A stretch of DNA of 64,000 bases from Gammaproteobacteria bacterium. GTDB lineage: Bacteria; Pseudomonadota; Gammaproteobacteria; Burkholderiales; Rhodocyclaceae. Below, piece by piece: positions 6,073 to 15,820 of this stretch (the first letter of the stretch is position 1; each line of letters begins with the position of its first letter). Location of the stretch: positions 124,001 through 188,000 of the forward strand of contig JAHJVE010000007.1 of the NCBI GenBank assembly GCA_018828385.1, written 5' to 3'. Both the position numbers and the translations under genes were made by a program. Under the pieces are notes generated by a model. That model made no database searches and was not told where the DNA came from. It was given only the letters and a program-made list of their open reading frames with translations.

Positions 6073-8967
6073 ATGAGCAAAATCACCGAACAGCTTTCGC
6101 TGACAGACATTCCCGCAGCACCGCAATTCGCCCCGCTGCCGGAGCAGGAAATTTCCGCCGAAGTGCTCATCGAGAAGTACGCCAAGGGCAAGGAAACCAA
6201 CGTGCACGACGTGCGCCGTCGTGTTGCCTATGCGCTGTCCCAAGTTGAGCAGGAAGCTGATCGCGCCCACTGGGAATCGAAGTTCCTGTGGGCCCAGGAA
6301 AACGGTTTCATTCCGGCCGGCCGCATCAATTCCGCCGCCGGTACCGACCTCCAGGCGACGCTGATCAACTGCTTCGTGCAGCCGGTTGGCGACTCCATCG
6401 TCGAAAACACCGATGGCCGTCCCGGCATCTACACCGCGCTGGCCCAGGCCGCCGAAACGATGCGCCGCGGCGGCGGCGTTGGCTACGATTTCTCGTCCAT
6501 CCGTCCGCAGGGCGCCCGCGTCAAGGGTACCCAGTCGCGTGCTTCCGGCCCGGTGTCGTACATGCGTGTTTTCGACCGCTCGTGCGAAACCGTCGAGTCG
6601 GCCGGCGCCCGCCGTGGCGCCCAGATGGGCGTGCTGCGCTGCGACCATCCGGATATCGAAGTCTTCATCCACGCCAAGGACAAGGGCGACCTGAGCAATT
6701 TCAATATTTCGATCGGCGTTACCGACCCGTTCATGCAAGCGGTCGATGCCGATGGCGATGTCGAGTTGCTGCACCGTGCCGAGCCGAACGCCGAGATGCG
6801 CGCCGCCGGCGCCTATCAGCGTGAGGACGGCCTGTGGGTTTACCGCAAGCTGCGCGCCCGCGATCTGTGGGATCAGGTCATGAAATCGACCTACGACCAC
6901 GCCGAACCGGGCATCCTGTTCCTCGACCGCATGAACAAGGACAACAACCTCAATTACTGCGAAGTGATCGAGGCTACCAACCCGTGTGCGGAACAGCCGC
7001 TGCCGCCGTATGGCTGCTGCTGCCTGGGTTCGATCAACCTGACGCTGTACATCAAGGACGCCTTCTCCGAGCAGGCCGAGTTCGATTTCGACACCTTTGC
7101 CGAAGTCATCCGGATTTCGACCCGCATGCTCGACAACGTCCTCGATGCGACCCACTGGCCGCTTGAGCGCCAGCAGCAGGAAGCCGCCAACAAGCGTCGC
7201 GTCGGCCTCGGCTACACCGGCCTCGGCGATGCGCTGGCCATGCTCCGCCTGCGCTACGACAAGCCGGAAGCCCGCGCCATGGCCGCGCGCATCAGCGAAT
7301 TCATGCGCGACACGGCCTACATGTACTCGGTCGAAATGGCCAAGGAACGCGGTGCCTTTCCGCTGTTCAACGCTGAACTGTACCTGTCCGGCGGCAACTT
7401 CGCTTCGCGCCTGCCCGGCGACGTCAAGGCCGAGATCCGCAAGCACGGCCTGCGCAACTCGCACCTGCTGTCCATCGCGCCGACCGGCACCATCTCGCTG
7501 GCTTTCGCCGACAACGCCTCGAACGGCATCGAACCGCCCTTCTCCTGGACCTACAGCCGCAAGAAGCGCATGCAGGATGGGACGATCAAGGAATATTCGG
7601 TCGAGGACTACGCTTGGCGCCTGTACAAGCACCGTGGCGGCGATGTTTCCAAGCTGCCCGAGTACTTCGTCACTGCCCTGGAAATCTCTGCCCAGGCGCA
7701 CAGCGACATGGTTGCCGCCGTCGCTCCATTTATCGACACCTCGATTTCGAAGACGGTGAATGTGCCAGCTGACTATCCCTACGAAGACTTTCAGGACCTC
7801 TACATGAGCGCCTGGAAATCCGGCCTCAAGGGTCTGGCCACCTACCGTCCGAACAGCGTGCTCGGCTCCGTGCTTTCCGTTACCGGCAGCGAGTCGGCCA
7901 AGGCCGAAGGCGATGCCAAGGCGCCGCAGGATTTCGTCACCGACGCCAATCGCCGCCTGTCAATCAAGAATCTGCCGGCCCCGGTGCTCGCCAGCCTGCG
8001 CTGGCCGGGCCGCCCGAACCTGCCGGAAGGCAACCTGTGCTGGACCTACATGCTCGATTCGCCGATCGGCAAGTTCGCGCTGTTCGTCGGCCACGTCGAA
8101 CCGGAAGGCAAGGCCTGGCCGTTCGAAGTGTGGGCCAATGGCCCGGCCGAACCGCGCGGCCTCGGCGCCGTCGCCAAGACGCTGTCGATGGACATGCGTG
8201 CCAAGGATCACGGCTGGCTGCAAATGAAGCTCGACGCGCTGTCGAAGACGCCGGGCGACTCCTTCGAAATGCCGATGCCGCCGCACGGCGAACGCAAGCG
8301 CGTGCCGTCCGTGGTGTCCGCCATGGCCCAGGTCATCAGCTGGCGTTGCGAACAGCTCGGCGCCTTCAAGCACGAAGGCCCGACGCCGGTGAAGGATGCC
8401 CTGTTCAGCGCCAAGGAGCCGAAGACCGGTACCGATGGCACGCTTTCCTGGACGGTCGACGTCAATAACCCGTCGACCGGCGAAGACTTCGTCCTAGGCC
8501 TCAAGGAAATCACCCTGCCCGACGGCGTCACCCGCCCCTACTCGATGTGGCTCTCGGGCAACTACCCGCGCGCCCTCGACGGCCTGTCCAAGCTGCTTTC
8601 GCTCGACATGCGCGTCCTTGATCCGGCATGGATCGGCATGAAGCTGCGCAAGCTGATCGATTACTCCGAGCCGCTCGGCGACTTCATGGCCTTCGTTCCG
8701 GGTTCGCGCAAACAGCAGACCTTCCCGTCGACCGTGGCCTACATCGCCCAGTTGATCATCCACCGCTACGCCATGCTCGGCATCCTCGACGAAAGCGGCT
8801 TCCCGCTGCAGCAGATGGGCATCCTTGAAGCGCCGGAAGACTCGACCAGCAACAAGGTCCTGCCGACCCAGGGCAAGCTGTGCGGGGAATGCGGCAACCA
8901 CACGATGATCCGCAAGGATGGCTGCGATTTCTGCACGGCCTGCGGTGCAGTAGGTACCTGCGGCTGA
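6073..8967 (+). CDS. nrdJ: Adenosylcobalamin-dependent (class II) ribonucleotide reductase
   Basis: The 964-residue NrdJ makes deoxyribonucleotides with coenzyme B12 and works with or without oxygen. N303-PCAEQ holds the active-site Cys305 and Glu307; [15 protein letters not shown] and the C-terminal Cys-rich zinc ribbon ([17 protein letters not shown]) are standard. Residues ~640-900 contain two related modules (PFEVWANGP...[10 protein letters not shown] and PYSMWLSGN...[10 protein letters not shown]), an internal duplication of the TSCPD-like region. GAGGAG precedes ATG 6073. Regulation by NrdR is predicted from the two upstream boxes. No cobalamin riboswitch is evident in the short leader. 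A terminator follows at 9073. Confidence 0.96.
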   Translation: MSKITEQLSLTDIPAAPQFAPLPEQEISAEVLIEKYAKGKETNVHDVRRRVAYALSQVEQEADRAHWESKFLWAQENGFIPAGRINSAAGTDLQATLINCFVQPVGDSIVENTDGRPGIYTALAQAAETMRRGGGVGYDFSSIRPQGARVKGTQSRASGPVSYMRVFDRSCETVESAGARRGAQMGVLRCDHPDIEVFIHAKDKGDLSNFNISIGVTDPFMQAVDADGDVELLHRAEPNAEMRAAGAYQREDGLWVYRKLRARDLWDQVMKSTYDHAEPGILFLDRMNKDNNLNYCEVIEATNPCAEQPLPPYGCCCLGSINLTLYIKDAFSEQAEFDFDTFAEVIRISTRMLDNVLDATHWPLERQQQEAANKRRVGLGYTGLGDALAMLRLRYDKPEARAMAARISEFMRDTAYMYSVEMAKERGAFPLFNAELYLSGGNFASRLPGDVKAEIRKHGLRNSHLLSIAPTGTISLAFADNASNGIEPPFSWTYSRKKRMQDGTIKEYSVEDYAWRLYKHRGGDVSKLPEYFVTALEISAQAHSDMVAAVAPFIDTSISKTVNVPADYPYEDFQDLYMSAWKSGLKGLATYRPNSVLGSVLSVTGSESAKAEGDAKAPQDFVTDANRRLSIKNLPAPVLASLRWPGRPNLPEGNLCWTYMLDSPIGKFALFVGHVEPEGKAWPFEVWANGPAEPRGLGAVAKTLSMDMRAKDHGWLQMKLDALSKTPGDSFEMPMPPHGERKRVPSVVSAMAQVISWRCEQLGAFKHEGPTPVKDALFSAKEPKTGTDGTLSWTVDVNNPSTGEDFVLGLKEITLPDGVTRPYSMWLSGNYPRALDGLSKLLSLDMRVLDPAWIGMKLRKLIDYSEPLGDFMAFVPGSRKQQTFPSTVAYIAQLIIHRYAMLGILDESGFPLQQMGILEAPEDSTSNKVLPTQGKLCGECGNHTMIRKDGCDFCTACGAVGTCG

Positions 8968-9006
8968 TCGCTGACTGCCGCAAATAAAACGCCCTTTTGT
9001 GAGTTA

Positions 9007-9075
9007 CAGCATAAGCTGCGACTTTCACACCATAAGCTACGACTTTTGACAGCATAAGTTGCGATTTAGCATAAA
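9007..9075 (+). repeat. Three tandem ~21-bp repeats (CATAAGCTGCGAC type)
   Basis: CATAAGCTGCGACTTT (9010), CATAAGCTACGACTTT (9031) and CATAAGTTGCGATTTA (9053) recur every 21-22 bp, with a trailing CATAAA at 9070. An inverted copy of CAGCATAAGCTGC lies at the other end of the accessory region (28736-28752). Such multiple short end-repeats resemble transposon ends, for example the IS21 type, but no transposase is present. Confidence 0.75.
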
Positions 9076-9109
9076 GCCCCGAGATTAAACACATCTCGGG
9101 GCTTTTTTA
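9073..9109 (+). terminator. Rho-independent terminator after nrdJ
   Basis: AAAGCCCCGAGAT (9073-9085) pairs with ATCTCGGGGCTTT (9093-9105), followed by further T residues. It overlaps the last bases of the tandem repeats. Confidence 0.92.
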
Positions 9110-9532
9110 TTATGTTTGAACATAACCTCCAACAGCTTATGCATTTAGTTGTGATTTTCTTAGAATTTAATTGCGATTAAAAGAATATAGATAACATAGC
9201 CTGCAGTTTTCATTGCAATGGAGAATTCGTCCTCTAGTTCCGCCCCCAGACGGATAGCGTATCTTCGCGCTTTCGATCTTTCCTAGCTGGACTACAGCCG
9301 AATCTTGTAGGTAATGACATTTGAGTCACGACCATTCATTGGTCGTAAATTGACCACTCAAGCTTGTCGCATCGAATCAGGGAATAACTTCATGGAGAGC
9401 AGACGCTACAAGGCAACACTCGGCCATGGCCAGTAAGCGGCCTTGTGCGCCGCTTTTTCTTAAGCCGTAGCGATCTGGGTCTATAAGTACGATTGTCTAC
9501 TCGTCGAAACGGCCATCTCGGCTTGCTCGTAT
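9110..9532. other. Non-coding AT-rich junction, 423 bp
   Basis: No convincing gene was found. It holds an inverted CAGCTTATGCAT related to the tandem repeats (near 9132-9143), a small CGACCA-TTCAT-TGGTCG hairpin (9329-9345) and AAGCGGC-N7-GCCGCTT followed by T5 (9435-9458), which could terminate transcription. Base composition is clearly lower in GC than nrdJ. It is probably the left junction of the acquired catabolic region. Confidence 0.6.
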
Positions 9533-10438
9533 TCAGGTTGTGGGAGTTAGGCCGAAATGGGTTTTCTTGATGAGTTCGAAAAATGCTTCTGCTGCTGGCG
9601 AGAGGGTATTGTTCTTTCTTGTAATCAGGATGACCTTGCGTTTGACAATCGGACTGACCAACGGAATTCTGCGAACGCCAGGCCTATCGCCTTCCTGGAA
9701 GGTCGATGCGGGAAGAATTGCGCAGCCGACCCCTGCCGCAACCAGGCTGATCGCCGTGGCATGGTGCTGGACTTCGTAAGCGCCACTTAGGCTGATTCCG
9801 CGTTTGGCGAGTTGATAGTCCATGAAAACCCGGGTAGCCGTCAGGTTGCTGACCACAATGAGATCAGCATCGCTCATGTCCGACCAAGTAACTGACTCCC
9901 TGCTACTCAGTGGATTTGATTCCCGGCAAAAAAACATCAATGGATCATCAAACAAAGGTGTTTCGTTCAGATCCGGATGCTGTTCTCCATGAATTCCGAT
10001 ACCTAGCTCGGCCTGGCTGTTGAGTACTGCATCACGTACTTCGTATGAAGTTGCGTCGAGCAAGCGAATCCTGTTTCGGGGACAAGATTTGGCATATTCA
10101 CGCATCAGTTTTGGCAGGATTTGACCGGCCATTGTAGGGACACAAGCGAGCGTGAAATTACCTCTGGAATTTTTTGACATGTCCTTGAGGCGACTAACCG
10201 CAGCAGTCATCTCGCCGACGATTACCCTGGCTTGCGGCAGAAATTCCCGCCCGACAGCTGTCAATTCAACATATCGAGTTGTGCGGTCCAGAAGCTTCAA
10301 ATCAAGATAAGCCTCGAGTTTTTGTATCCGACGAGTCAGTGCGGTTTGGGTGACATGAAGATGTTCAGCAGCCTTGTTAAAGCCCCCCAATTCCGCGATC
10401 ACCACAAACGCCTGAATCCCATCGAAGTCGATCTTCAT
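9533..10438 (-). CDS. LysR-family transcriptional regulator
   Basis: This 301-residue regulator has an N-terminal winged HTH (FVVIAELGGFNKAAEHLHVTQTALTRRIQKLEA, from about residue 8) and a C-terminal periplasmic-binding-protein-like effector domain. The start ATGAAGATCGAC at 10438 has GGAGAG eight bases upstream; a longer in-frame start at 10477 lacks such a site. It is transcribed divergently from the PrpF-TRAP run and probably controls it, with GCAATA/TATTGC inverted repeats in the shared intergenic region as likely operators. The effector is plausibly a tri- or dicarboxylate such as aconitate (inference). Codon use is more AT-rich than the flanking housekeeping genes. Confidence 0.9.
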   Translation of the reverse strand: MKIDFDGIQAFVVIAELGGFNKAAEHLHVTQTALTRRIQKLEAYLDLKLLDRTTRYVELTAVGREFLPQARVIVGEMTAAVSRLKDMSKNSRGNFTLACVPTMAGQILPKLMREYAKSCPRNRIRLLDATSYEVRDAVLNSQAELGIGIHGEQHPDLNETPLFDDPLMFFCRESNPLSSRESVTWSDMSDADLIVVSNLTATRVFMDYQLAKRGISLSGAYEVQHHATAISLVAAGVGCAILPASTFQEGDRPGVRRIPLVSPIVKRKVILITRKNNTLSPAAEAFFELIKKTHFGLTPTT

Positions 10439-10474
10439 CTGTCTTCTCTCCATCAAACAGCCATTGGTTACGGG

Positions 10475-10567
10475 CAATAGATTTTTTTGTCTAAGGTATT
10501 GCGCCGACCACGCCGATTCTACGCTCTTGATATATGCGCATATCGCAATAGATTCGAAATTTATTGC
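10475..10567. promoter_or_regulatory. LysR-type operator region, GCAATA/TATTGC inverted repeats
   Basis: Four half-sites are visible: GCAATA 10475 with TATTGC 10498, and GCAATA 10545 with TATTGC 10562 (spacing 11). A perfect 12-bp palindrome ATATGCGCATAT lies at 10532-10543. The region separates the divergent LysR and prpF-like genes, the classical site for LysR autoregulation and activation. Confidence 0.55.
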
Positions 10568-10637
10568 ATTTCAAGTCAAGCGACGAATTGCCTAATATTC
10601 AATTCAAGAAAGCACTAAAACCAATGAGGAGACAAAG

Positions 10638-11744
10638 TTGCGCATTCCCTGTGTTCTGATGCGAGGTGGTTCGTCGAAAGGCCTGTTCTTCTTCGCGAAG
10701 GATTTGCCATCCGACCCGGCGGACCGTGATCGCATGCTCCTCGCTGCCATGGGTTCGCCTGATGCCCGGCAAATTGATGGCATGGGGGGCGGCAACGATC
10801 ACAGCAGCAAAGTGGTAATTGTAGCGCCGTCGTCTCAGCCCGATGCTGATGTCGAATACCTGTTTGCTCAGGTTTCGGTGGCTCGTGACCTCGTGGACGT
10901 GTTGCCAAATAGCGGAAACATGCTGGCCGGCGTTGCCCCATTCGCCATTGAATATGGTCTTGTCAAGGCATCCAGCCCGGTTACGAAGGTCAGAATTCTC
11001 AACACCAATAGTCAGAAAATCGTCGAAGCGACAGTTCAGACGCCGGGTGGCAAAGTAACTTACAGCGGCAACTTTGCTGTGGATGGCGTACCTCACAAAT
11101 GTGCCCCGATCGCATTGCAATTTTTCGACCCCACTGGGACAAAAACCGGCCGTCTGCTACCGACGGGTTCGCCGCGCGACGTCATTCTCGGCATATCGGT
11201 GACTTGCATTGATTTCGCTATTCCCATCGTATTGGTCAAGGCTGAGTCGTTCGGAAAAACCGGTTACGAGAGCAAGCAAGAGCTTGACGATGATCCTGTT
11301 TTTCTGAAGTCGCTTGAAGAGATTCGTTGTGCCGGTGCGCGCTTGATGGGTCTCTCGGATGCGCCTGGCCTCGGCATCCCGAAGATCGCCATCATTGCGC
11401 CACCACGGGAAGGCGGCACCATTGCCTCACGTTATTTTGTTCCATCGAACTGCCACCCCGTTTTTGCTGCGACCGGCGCGATGGCTTTGGCGGCCGCCTG
11501 CCAGACACCGGACACGATCGCCGAGGAAATTGCTGTCCTCAATCAGAACATGCCGCATCAAGTGGTGATCGAGCACCCAAGCGGCCAAATGGCTTGCAAC
11601 ATCATCTCGTCCCCCGATCCTTGGACGGGGATTCCAAAACTGGTCGGCGCTGCGCTACTGACCTCAGCTCGTCCATTGCTGGTCGGCGACGTATTTATAG
11701 CTGACCACTGCCTTGGATTGACTCAAGAAGCAATCCTGTCTTGA
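10638..11744 (+). CDS. PrpF-family aconitate/oxalomesaconate isomerase, copy 1 (Cys-to-Ser variant)
   Basis: The 368-residue protein belongs to the PrpF/GalD/Adi1 family (diaminopimelate-epimerase fold), whose members move double bonds or isomerise cis/trans tricarboxylates such as methylaconitate, oxalomesaconate and aconitate. LMRGGSSKG (7-15), GSPDARQIDGMGG (39-51) and Lys58 in SSKVVIV are conserved. The motif usually NCGNML reads NSGNML (Ser92), so the otherwise conserved Cys is replaced. A TTG start at 10638 is supported by GAGGAG. It is the first gene of the TRAP/itaconate run, and cis-to-trans aconitate isomerisation is the best-fitting role (inference). A paralogue with Cys lies at 25276. 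Confidence 0.85.
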   Translation: MRIPCVLMRGGSSKGLFFFAKDLPSDPADRDRMLLAAMGSPDARQIDGMGGGNDHSSKVVIVAPSSQPDADVEYLFAQVSVARDLVDVLPNSGNMLAGVAPFAIEYGLVKASSPVTKVRILNTNSQKIVEATVQTPGGKVTYSGNFAVDGVPHKCAPIALQFFDPTGTKTGRLLPTGSPRDVILGISVTCIDFAIPIVLVKAESFGKTGYESKQELDDDPVFLKSLEEIRCAGARLMGLSDAPGLGIPKIAIIAPPREGGTIASRYFVPSNCHPVFAATGAMALAAACQTPDTIAEEIAVLNQNMPHQVVIEHPSGQMACNIISSPDPWTGIPKLVGAALLTSARPLLVGDVFIADHCLGLTQEAILS

Positions 11745-11809
11745 CCCGATTGCACCAATGATGCGGCCGGCCTTTCCGGTACCGTTTTTCAATATAAAGG
11801 AGACATAAC

Positions 11810-12805
11810 ATGAAACCGATTCTTACCCTAACCGCTGCTCTGGGCCTTGCTCTATCAGGCTTTGCCTACGCCCAGGAGCCTATCACCATCAAGTTTTCGC
11901 ATGTCGCAGCGATCGATACGCCGAAAGGCCAAGCAGCTGAATACTTCAAACAACAGCTAGAGAAGCGCACCAATGGCCGCGTCAAGGTCGAGGTGTTTGC
12001 CAACTCCACCCTGTACAAGGACAAGGAAGAGCTGGAAGCCTTGCAATTGGGCAGTGTCCAGATGCTGGCACCGGTCGCTGGGAAATTTGGCCCACTGGGC
12101 GTCAAGGAATTTGAGGCTTTTGACCTTCCATATATCTTCCCCGACGAGGCTGCACTGCATCGTGTGACACGCGGCCCGATTGGCGCCTCGCTTCTGAAGA
12201 AACTTGAACCCCGCGGCATGATTGGTTTGACCTATTGGGATGCTGGTTTCCGGGTACTGAGTTCGAACAAGCCGATGCACGTGCCGGACGATGCCAAGGG
12301 TCAAAAAATCCGCATCAATTCGTCCAAGGTCAATCAGGCCATCATCCGGTCAATTGGCGCTATCCCGCAAACGATGGCTTTCTCGGAAGTTTATCAAGCG
12401 CTGCAGACCGGGGTCGTTGACGGCGCCGATGGAAATCTGGCCAATCTCTACACCCAGAAGCAATATGAAGTGCAAAAACATGTGACGCTGACGCGCCATA
12501 CTTATAGCGGCTATGTCGTCGTTATCAACAAGGCGTTCTGGGACAAGCTGCCGGCCGATATCAAGACCGCAGTCACGGGCGCCATCGAAGATTCCACCGC
12601 CTATAACGACCAGGTCGCCGAGGAAGACGAAGCCAAGGCTGTCTCCGCCATGAAGGCATCGGGAAAAACAACGATCTACACGCCGACCGCAGCGGAAAAG
12701 GCGCTCTGGGTTAATGCCATGATCGGTGTCCAAAATGAACTCTCCCCGCGCATTGGCAAGGATCTGATTACTTCCATCCGCAAGGAAACCGGCCAGGCCA
12801 ACTAA
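11810..12805 (+). CDS. dctP: TRAP transporter substrate-binding protein DctP
   Basis: The 331-residue periplasmic solute receptor has a clear signal peptide (MKPILTLTAALGLALSGFAYA, cleavage near residue 21). The mature part has typical DctP stretches: IKFSHV near the start, GQKIRINSSK carrying the likely carboxylate-binding Arg, and MAFSEVYQALQTGVVDGADG. TRAP receptors pass organic acids to a Q-M membrane pair driven by a sodium gradient. AAGGAG precedes the ATG. The context predicts a tri- or dicarboxylate ligand (tricarballylate, aconitate or itaconate), which sequence alone cannot settle. Confidence 0.93.
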   Translation: MKPILTLTAALGLALSGFAYAQEPITIKFSHVAAIDTPKGQAAEYFKQQLEKRTNGRVKVEVFANSTLYKDKEELEALQLGSVQMLAPVAGKFGPLGVKEFEAFDLPYIFPDEAALHRVTRGPIGASLLKKLEPRGMIGLTYWDAGFRVLSSNKPMHVPDDAKGQKIRINSSKVNQAIIRSIGAIPQTMAFSEVYQALQTGVVDGADGNLANLYTQKQYEVQKHVTLTRHTYSGYVVVINKAFWDKLPADIKTAVTGAIEDSTAYNDQVAEEDEAKAVSAMKASGKTTIYTPTAAEKALWVNAMIGVQNELSPRIGKDLITSIRKETGQAN

Positions 12806-12816
12806 CCAGGACTTTT

Positions 12817-12845
12817 GGCTGGCATGGCAAGCAAGCCTGCCAGCC
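12817..12845 (+). other. Intercistronic hairpin between dctP and dctQ
   Basis: GGCTGGCA (12817-12824) pairs with TGCCAGCC (12838-12845). No T-run follows. It is likely an mRNA stabiliser or partial attenuator that keeps the receptor transcript more abundant than the permeases, as seen in many transporter operons. Confidence 0.55.
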
Positions 12846-12869
12846 CAATATATTCTCAGCGGGGACAAA

Positions 12870-13610
12870 ATGAGAATTCTCGATCGCTTGGAAGAGCTGA
12901 TCATCACGCTGCTAATTGGCGTGGCGACACTCGTAACTTTTGCAGCCGTCATTCATCGCTATATGTCTGGCTACGCTATTCCGGTTTTACAAGACTGGTT
13001 GCTGTCGCTCGACATGAGCTGGGCCCAGGAGCTGACCATCATTCTCTTTGTCTGGATGGCCAAATTCGGTGCCGCTTATGGTGTCCGTACCGGCATCCAC
13101 GTCGGCGTAGATGTCCTTATTAACCGCATGAGCGATGCGCTGCGCTCCAAGTTCATTATCTTCGGCCTGCTGGCCGGCGCATTATTCACCGGCATTGTGG
13201 CCTATATGGGCGGCCATTTTGTCTGGGAAAACGGGGCAAATTACGGCTTGCGCAATTTCCTTGGCCTGAGTCTCGACGGCCTTATCGAAGGTCCGGCGAC
13301 GCCTGATCTTGAATGGCAAACCTGGTTGGTTTACAGCGCAGTTCCGCTTGGCTCGTCGCTGATGTGCTTCCGCTTCCTGCAGGTCTGCGTTTCATTTATC
13401 CGGACCGGCGAACTTCCCCACCACGATCACGGCCATGTTGATGGTTTGGATGACGAAGTTTTACCGGTCGATATCGATGTGTATTCGATGGACGACAACC
13501 TGCATCCGCATGATACCAAGCACGTCATGATCGGCGATGACCGTCGTATCAGAGAGGAAACCATAGCGGTAGAACGCCGCAAAGAAGACCTCGGAGGAGA
13601 ACCGAAATGA
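12870..13610 (+). CDS. dctQ: TRAP transporter small permease DctQ with acidic/His-rich C-terminal tail
   Basis: The 246-residue protein has four predicted membrane helices in about the first 180 residues (LIITLLIGVATLVTFAAVI near the N-terminus; ELTIILFVWMAKFGAAYGVRTGIHVGVDV is the DctQ signature). The last ~60 residues form a cytoplasmic-looking tail rich in His, Asp and Glu (PHHDHGHVDGLDDE, NLHPHDTKH) that is absent from the usual ~160-180-residue DctQ. The tail could bind metal or a partner. The stop overlaps the dctM start by four bases. Confidence 0.9.
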   Translation: MRILDRLEELIITLLIGVATLVTFAAVIHRYMSGYAIPVLQDWLLSLDMSWAQELTIILFVWMAKFGAAYGVRTGIHVGVDVLINRMSDALRSKFIIFGLLAGALFTGIVAYMGGHFVWENGANYGLRNFLGLSLDGLIEGPATPDLEWQTWLVYSAVPLGSSLMCFRFLQVCVSFIRTGELPHHDHGHVDGLDDEVLPVDIDVYSMDDNLHPHDTKHVMIGDDRRIREETIAVERRKEDLGGEPK

Positions 13611-14890
13611 GCGCACTTGTAATTTTCGGTCTCTTGGCCGTCCTGATGCTGACTGGCATGCCGATATCAATATCCCTCGGCCTGACGGTAATGACCTTCT
13701 TGTTCGGCATGACCGAAGTGCCACTTGAGTCCGTAGCCCTCAAGCTTTTCACCGGCATTGAGAAGTTCGAAATCATGGCCATTCCATTTTTTATCGTGGC
13801 CGGTAACTTTCTGACCCACGGTGGCGTCGCGAAACGAATGATCAACTTTGCCTCGGCCATGGTCGGCCACTGGTACGGCGGCTTGGGTCTGGCTGGGGTG
13901 GTTGCTTGTGCATTGTTTGCCGCTGTTTCGGGGTCCAGTCCGGCGACCGTCGTGGCCATCGGCTCGATCCTCTTGCCGGCAATGGTCAAGGCCGGGTTTC
14001 CCAACCGTTTTGGGGCGGGCGTTATCTCTACGTCGGGAGCGCTTGGCATCCTGATCCCGCCGTCGATCTGTATGGTGATGTTCTCCGTCGCGACCAATAC
14101 CTCAGTCGGGGCGCTCTTCATGGCAGGGGTTGTTCCGGGGCTGGCCTTGGCACTCACTCTCGGTGGTGTCACTTGGTACCGCGCTCGTAAATACAATTAC
14201 CCACGTCAGCCAAAGGCATCCTGGGGGGAGCGCTGGGTAGCTTTCCGTGGCTCGGTTTGGGGACTGTTGCTAATTGTTGTCGTGATGGGCGGCATTTACA
14301 GCGGCATCTTTACGCCGACCGAAGCGGCGGCCATGTCTGCGGTCTACGCCTTTATCTGTGCAGTATTTATCTACAAGGATATGGGCCTGAAGGACGTGCC
14401 AAAGGTGCTGCTCAATTCGGCCAACATGTCGGCGATGCTGCTCTACATCATCACCAATGCAGTGCTTTTCTCCTTCATCATGACCAATGAAGGCATACCG
14501 CAAGCCTTGACCAACTGGATGCTGAGCCAAGGCTTTGGCGTCATCACCTTCCTGTTGGCGGTCAATATCATCCTGCTGCTGGCCGGCAATTTCATGGAGC
14601 CTTCCTCCATTGTCCTGATCTTCGCCCCCTTGCTTTTCCCGGTGGCCGTGGCGCTCGGTATCCACCCGATTCACTTCGGCATCCTGATGGTGGTGAATAT
14701 GGAGGTCGGCATGTGCCACCCGCCGGTCGGCCTGAATCTCTACGTCGCATCGGGCATCACCAAAATGGGCATTACCGAACTGACCGTGGCCGTCTGGCCG
14801 TGGTTGCTGTCGATGCTTTGTTTCCTTGGTCTGGTCACCTACTGGCCGGGCCTGTCGCTCTGGTTGCCCCGCTCTCTGGGCATGCTCTGA
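13607..14890 (+). CDS. dctM: TRAP transporter large permease DctM
   Basis: The 427-residue protein has about a dozen membrane helices and is the ion-coupled transport subunit of the TRAP system. Typical stretches are GMPISISLGL near the N-terminus, AAVSGSSPATVVAIGSI and GALGILIPPSICMV in the first half, and NMEVGMCHPPVGLNLYV near the C-terminus. It starts within the end of dctQ (ATGA overlap), as in other dctPQM operons. DctM carries the transport path; specificity comes mainly from DctP. Confidence 0.95.
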   Translation: MSALVIFGLLAVLMLTGMPISISLGLTVMTFLFGMTEVPLESVALKLFTGIEKFEIMAIPFFIVAGNFLTHGGVAKRMINFASAMVGHWYGGLGLAGVVACALFAAVSGSSPATVVAIGSILLPAMVKAGFPNRFGAGVISTSGALGILIPPSICMVMFSVATNTSVGALFMAGVVPGLALALTLGGVTWYRARKYNYPRQPKASWGERWVAFRGSVWGLLLIVVVMGGIYSGIFTPTEAAAMSAVYAFICAVFIYKDMGLKDVPKVLLNSANMSAMLLYIITNAVLFSFIMTNEGIPQALTNWMLSQGFGVITFLLAVNIILLLAGNFMEPSSIVLIFAPLLFPVAVALGIHPIHFGILMVVNMEVGMCHPPVGLNLYVASGITKMGITELTVAVWPWLLSMLCFLGLVTYWPGLSLWLPRSLGML

Positions 14891-14964
14891 CCTATTCCAG
14901 CGCCGCTGGTACAGGGCGCCGCTTTCAAGCCTTTGCAAACAAGATGAATCCAGGAGTCACCACA

Positions 14965-15810
14965 ATGAATCTCAAAACTTGGATCGGCCGTTCCGAAGAA
15001 GTTACCGACCTCTTCACGGCTACCCCCTATGCCGCGCTGTCGGCCACCTTCGACCGCCCGGCCGAGCGCCCGGCCAACGGCACGGCGCTGCCGGCGCTGT
15101 GGCACTGGCTGTATTTCCTGCCGCTGCACCGCCAATCCGAAATCGGCGCCGACGGCCATGCCAAGCGCGGCGGCTTCCTGCCGCCGGTGCCGCTGCCGCG
15201 GCGGATGTGGGCGGGCAGCCAGTTCGAGTTCCATGCCCCGCTTCACATCGGCGAAACCGTGACCCGCACGTCGACCATCCACGACGTGACCGAGAAAAGC
15301 GGCCGAACTGGTCCACTGGTCTTCGTCAAGGTCCGCCACGAACTGCGCCGGGCCGGCGAGAGCGCCGTCGCGCTGACCGAGTTCCACGACATCGTCTATC
15401 GCGAGGCGGCCGGCCCGAACGACGTCGCGCCGCCGCCCAAGGCCACCTACCCGGACCCAGTCTGGCGGACGAAATGGGTGCCCGACGACGTCCTGCTCTT
15501 CCGCTATTCGGCGCTGACCTTCAACGGACACCGCATTCACTACGACCGCAAGTACGTGACCGAAGTCGAGGGCTATCCGGGGCTGGTCGTGCATGGTCCG
15601 ATGATCGCCACGCTGTTGCTCGACCTGTTGCGTCACCAGATGCCGGACGCCGAAGTCGCCAAGTTCGAATTCCGTGCCGTCCGGCCGACTTTCGATATCA
15701 ACCATTTCTTTGTCAACGGCACGCCGAGCGCCGACGGCAAGACGATCCACTTGTGGGCCGAAGACCACGAAGGTTGGCTGACGATGGACGCCACCGCCGT
15801 ACTGAAATAA
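14965..15810 (+). CDS. Itaconyl-CoA/mesaconyl-C4-CoA hydratase-like protein (HTD2/MaoC-type)
   Basis: The 281-residue double hot-dog protein belongs to the mesaconyl-C4-CoA hydratase family, which includes itaconyl-CoA hydratase (Ich) of Pseudomonas itaconate degradation. PALWHWLYFLP, GGFLPPVPLPRRMWAGS and the C-terminal RYSALTFNGHRIHYDR...YPGLVVHGPM are characteristic; the last segment holds the hydratase His/Asp site. The start at 14965 follows AGGAG; an in-frame ATG seven codons earlier lies upstream of that site. It sits directly before a family III CoA-transferase and a CitE lyase, matching the ict-ich-ccl set, so hydration of itaconyl-CoA to citramalyl-CoA is the predicted step. Confidence 0.83.
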   Translation: MNLKTWIGRSEEVTDLFTATPYAALSATFDRPAERPANGTALPALWHWLYFLPLHRQSEIGADGHAKRGGFLPPVPLPRRMWAGSQFEFHAPLHIGETVTRTSTIHDVTEKSGRTGPLVFVKVRHELRRAGESAVALTEFHDIVYREAAGPNDVAPPPKATYPDPVWRTKWVPDDVLLFRYSALTFNGHRIHYDRKYVTEVEGYPGLVVHGPMIATLLLDLLRHQMPDAEVAKFEFRAVRPTFDINHFFVNGTPSADGKTIHLWAEDHEGWLTMDATAVLK

Positions 15811-15820
15811 GGAGCGCCGA

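Noticed and set aside
5758..7701. 647-codon open frame on the minus strand opposite ackA/nrdJ
   Set aside because: It is antisense to two certain genes, has low-complexity composition and no family similarity. It is a shadow caused by GC-rich codon bias.
9391..9435. Tiny 14-codon frame in the left junction
   Set aside because: Weak ribosome site and no similarity; too short to support.
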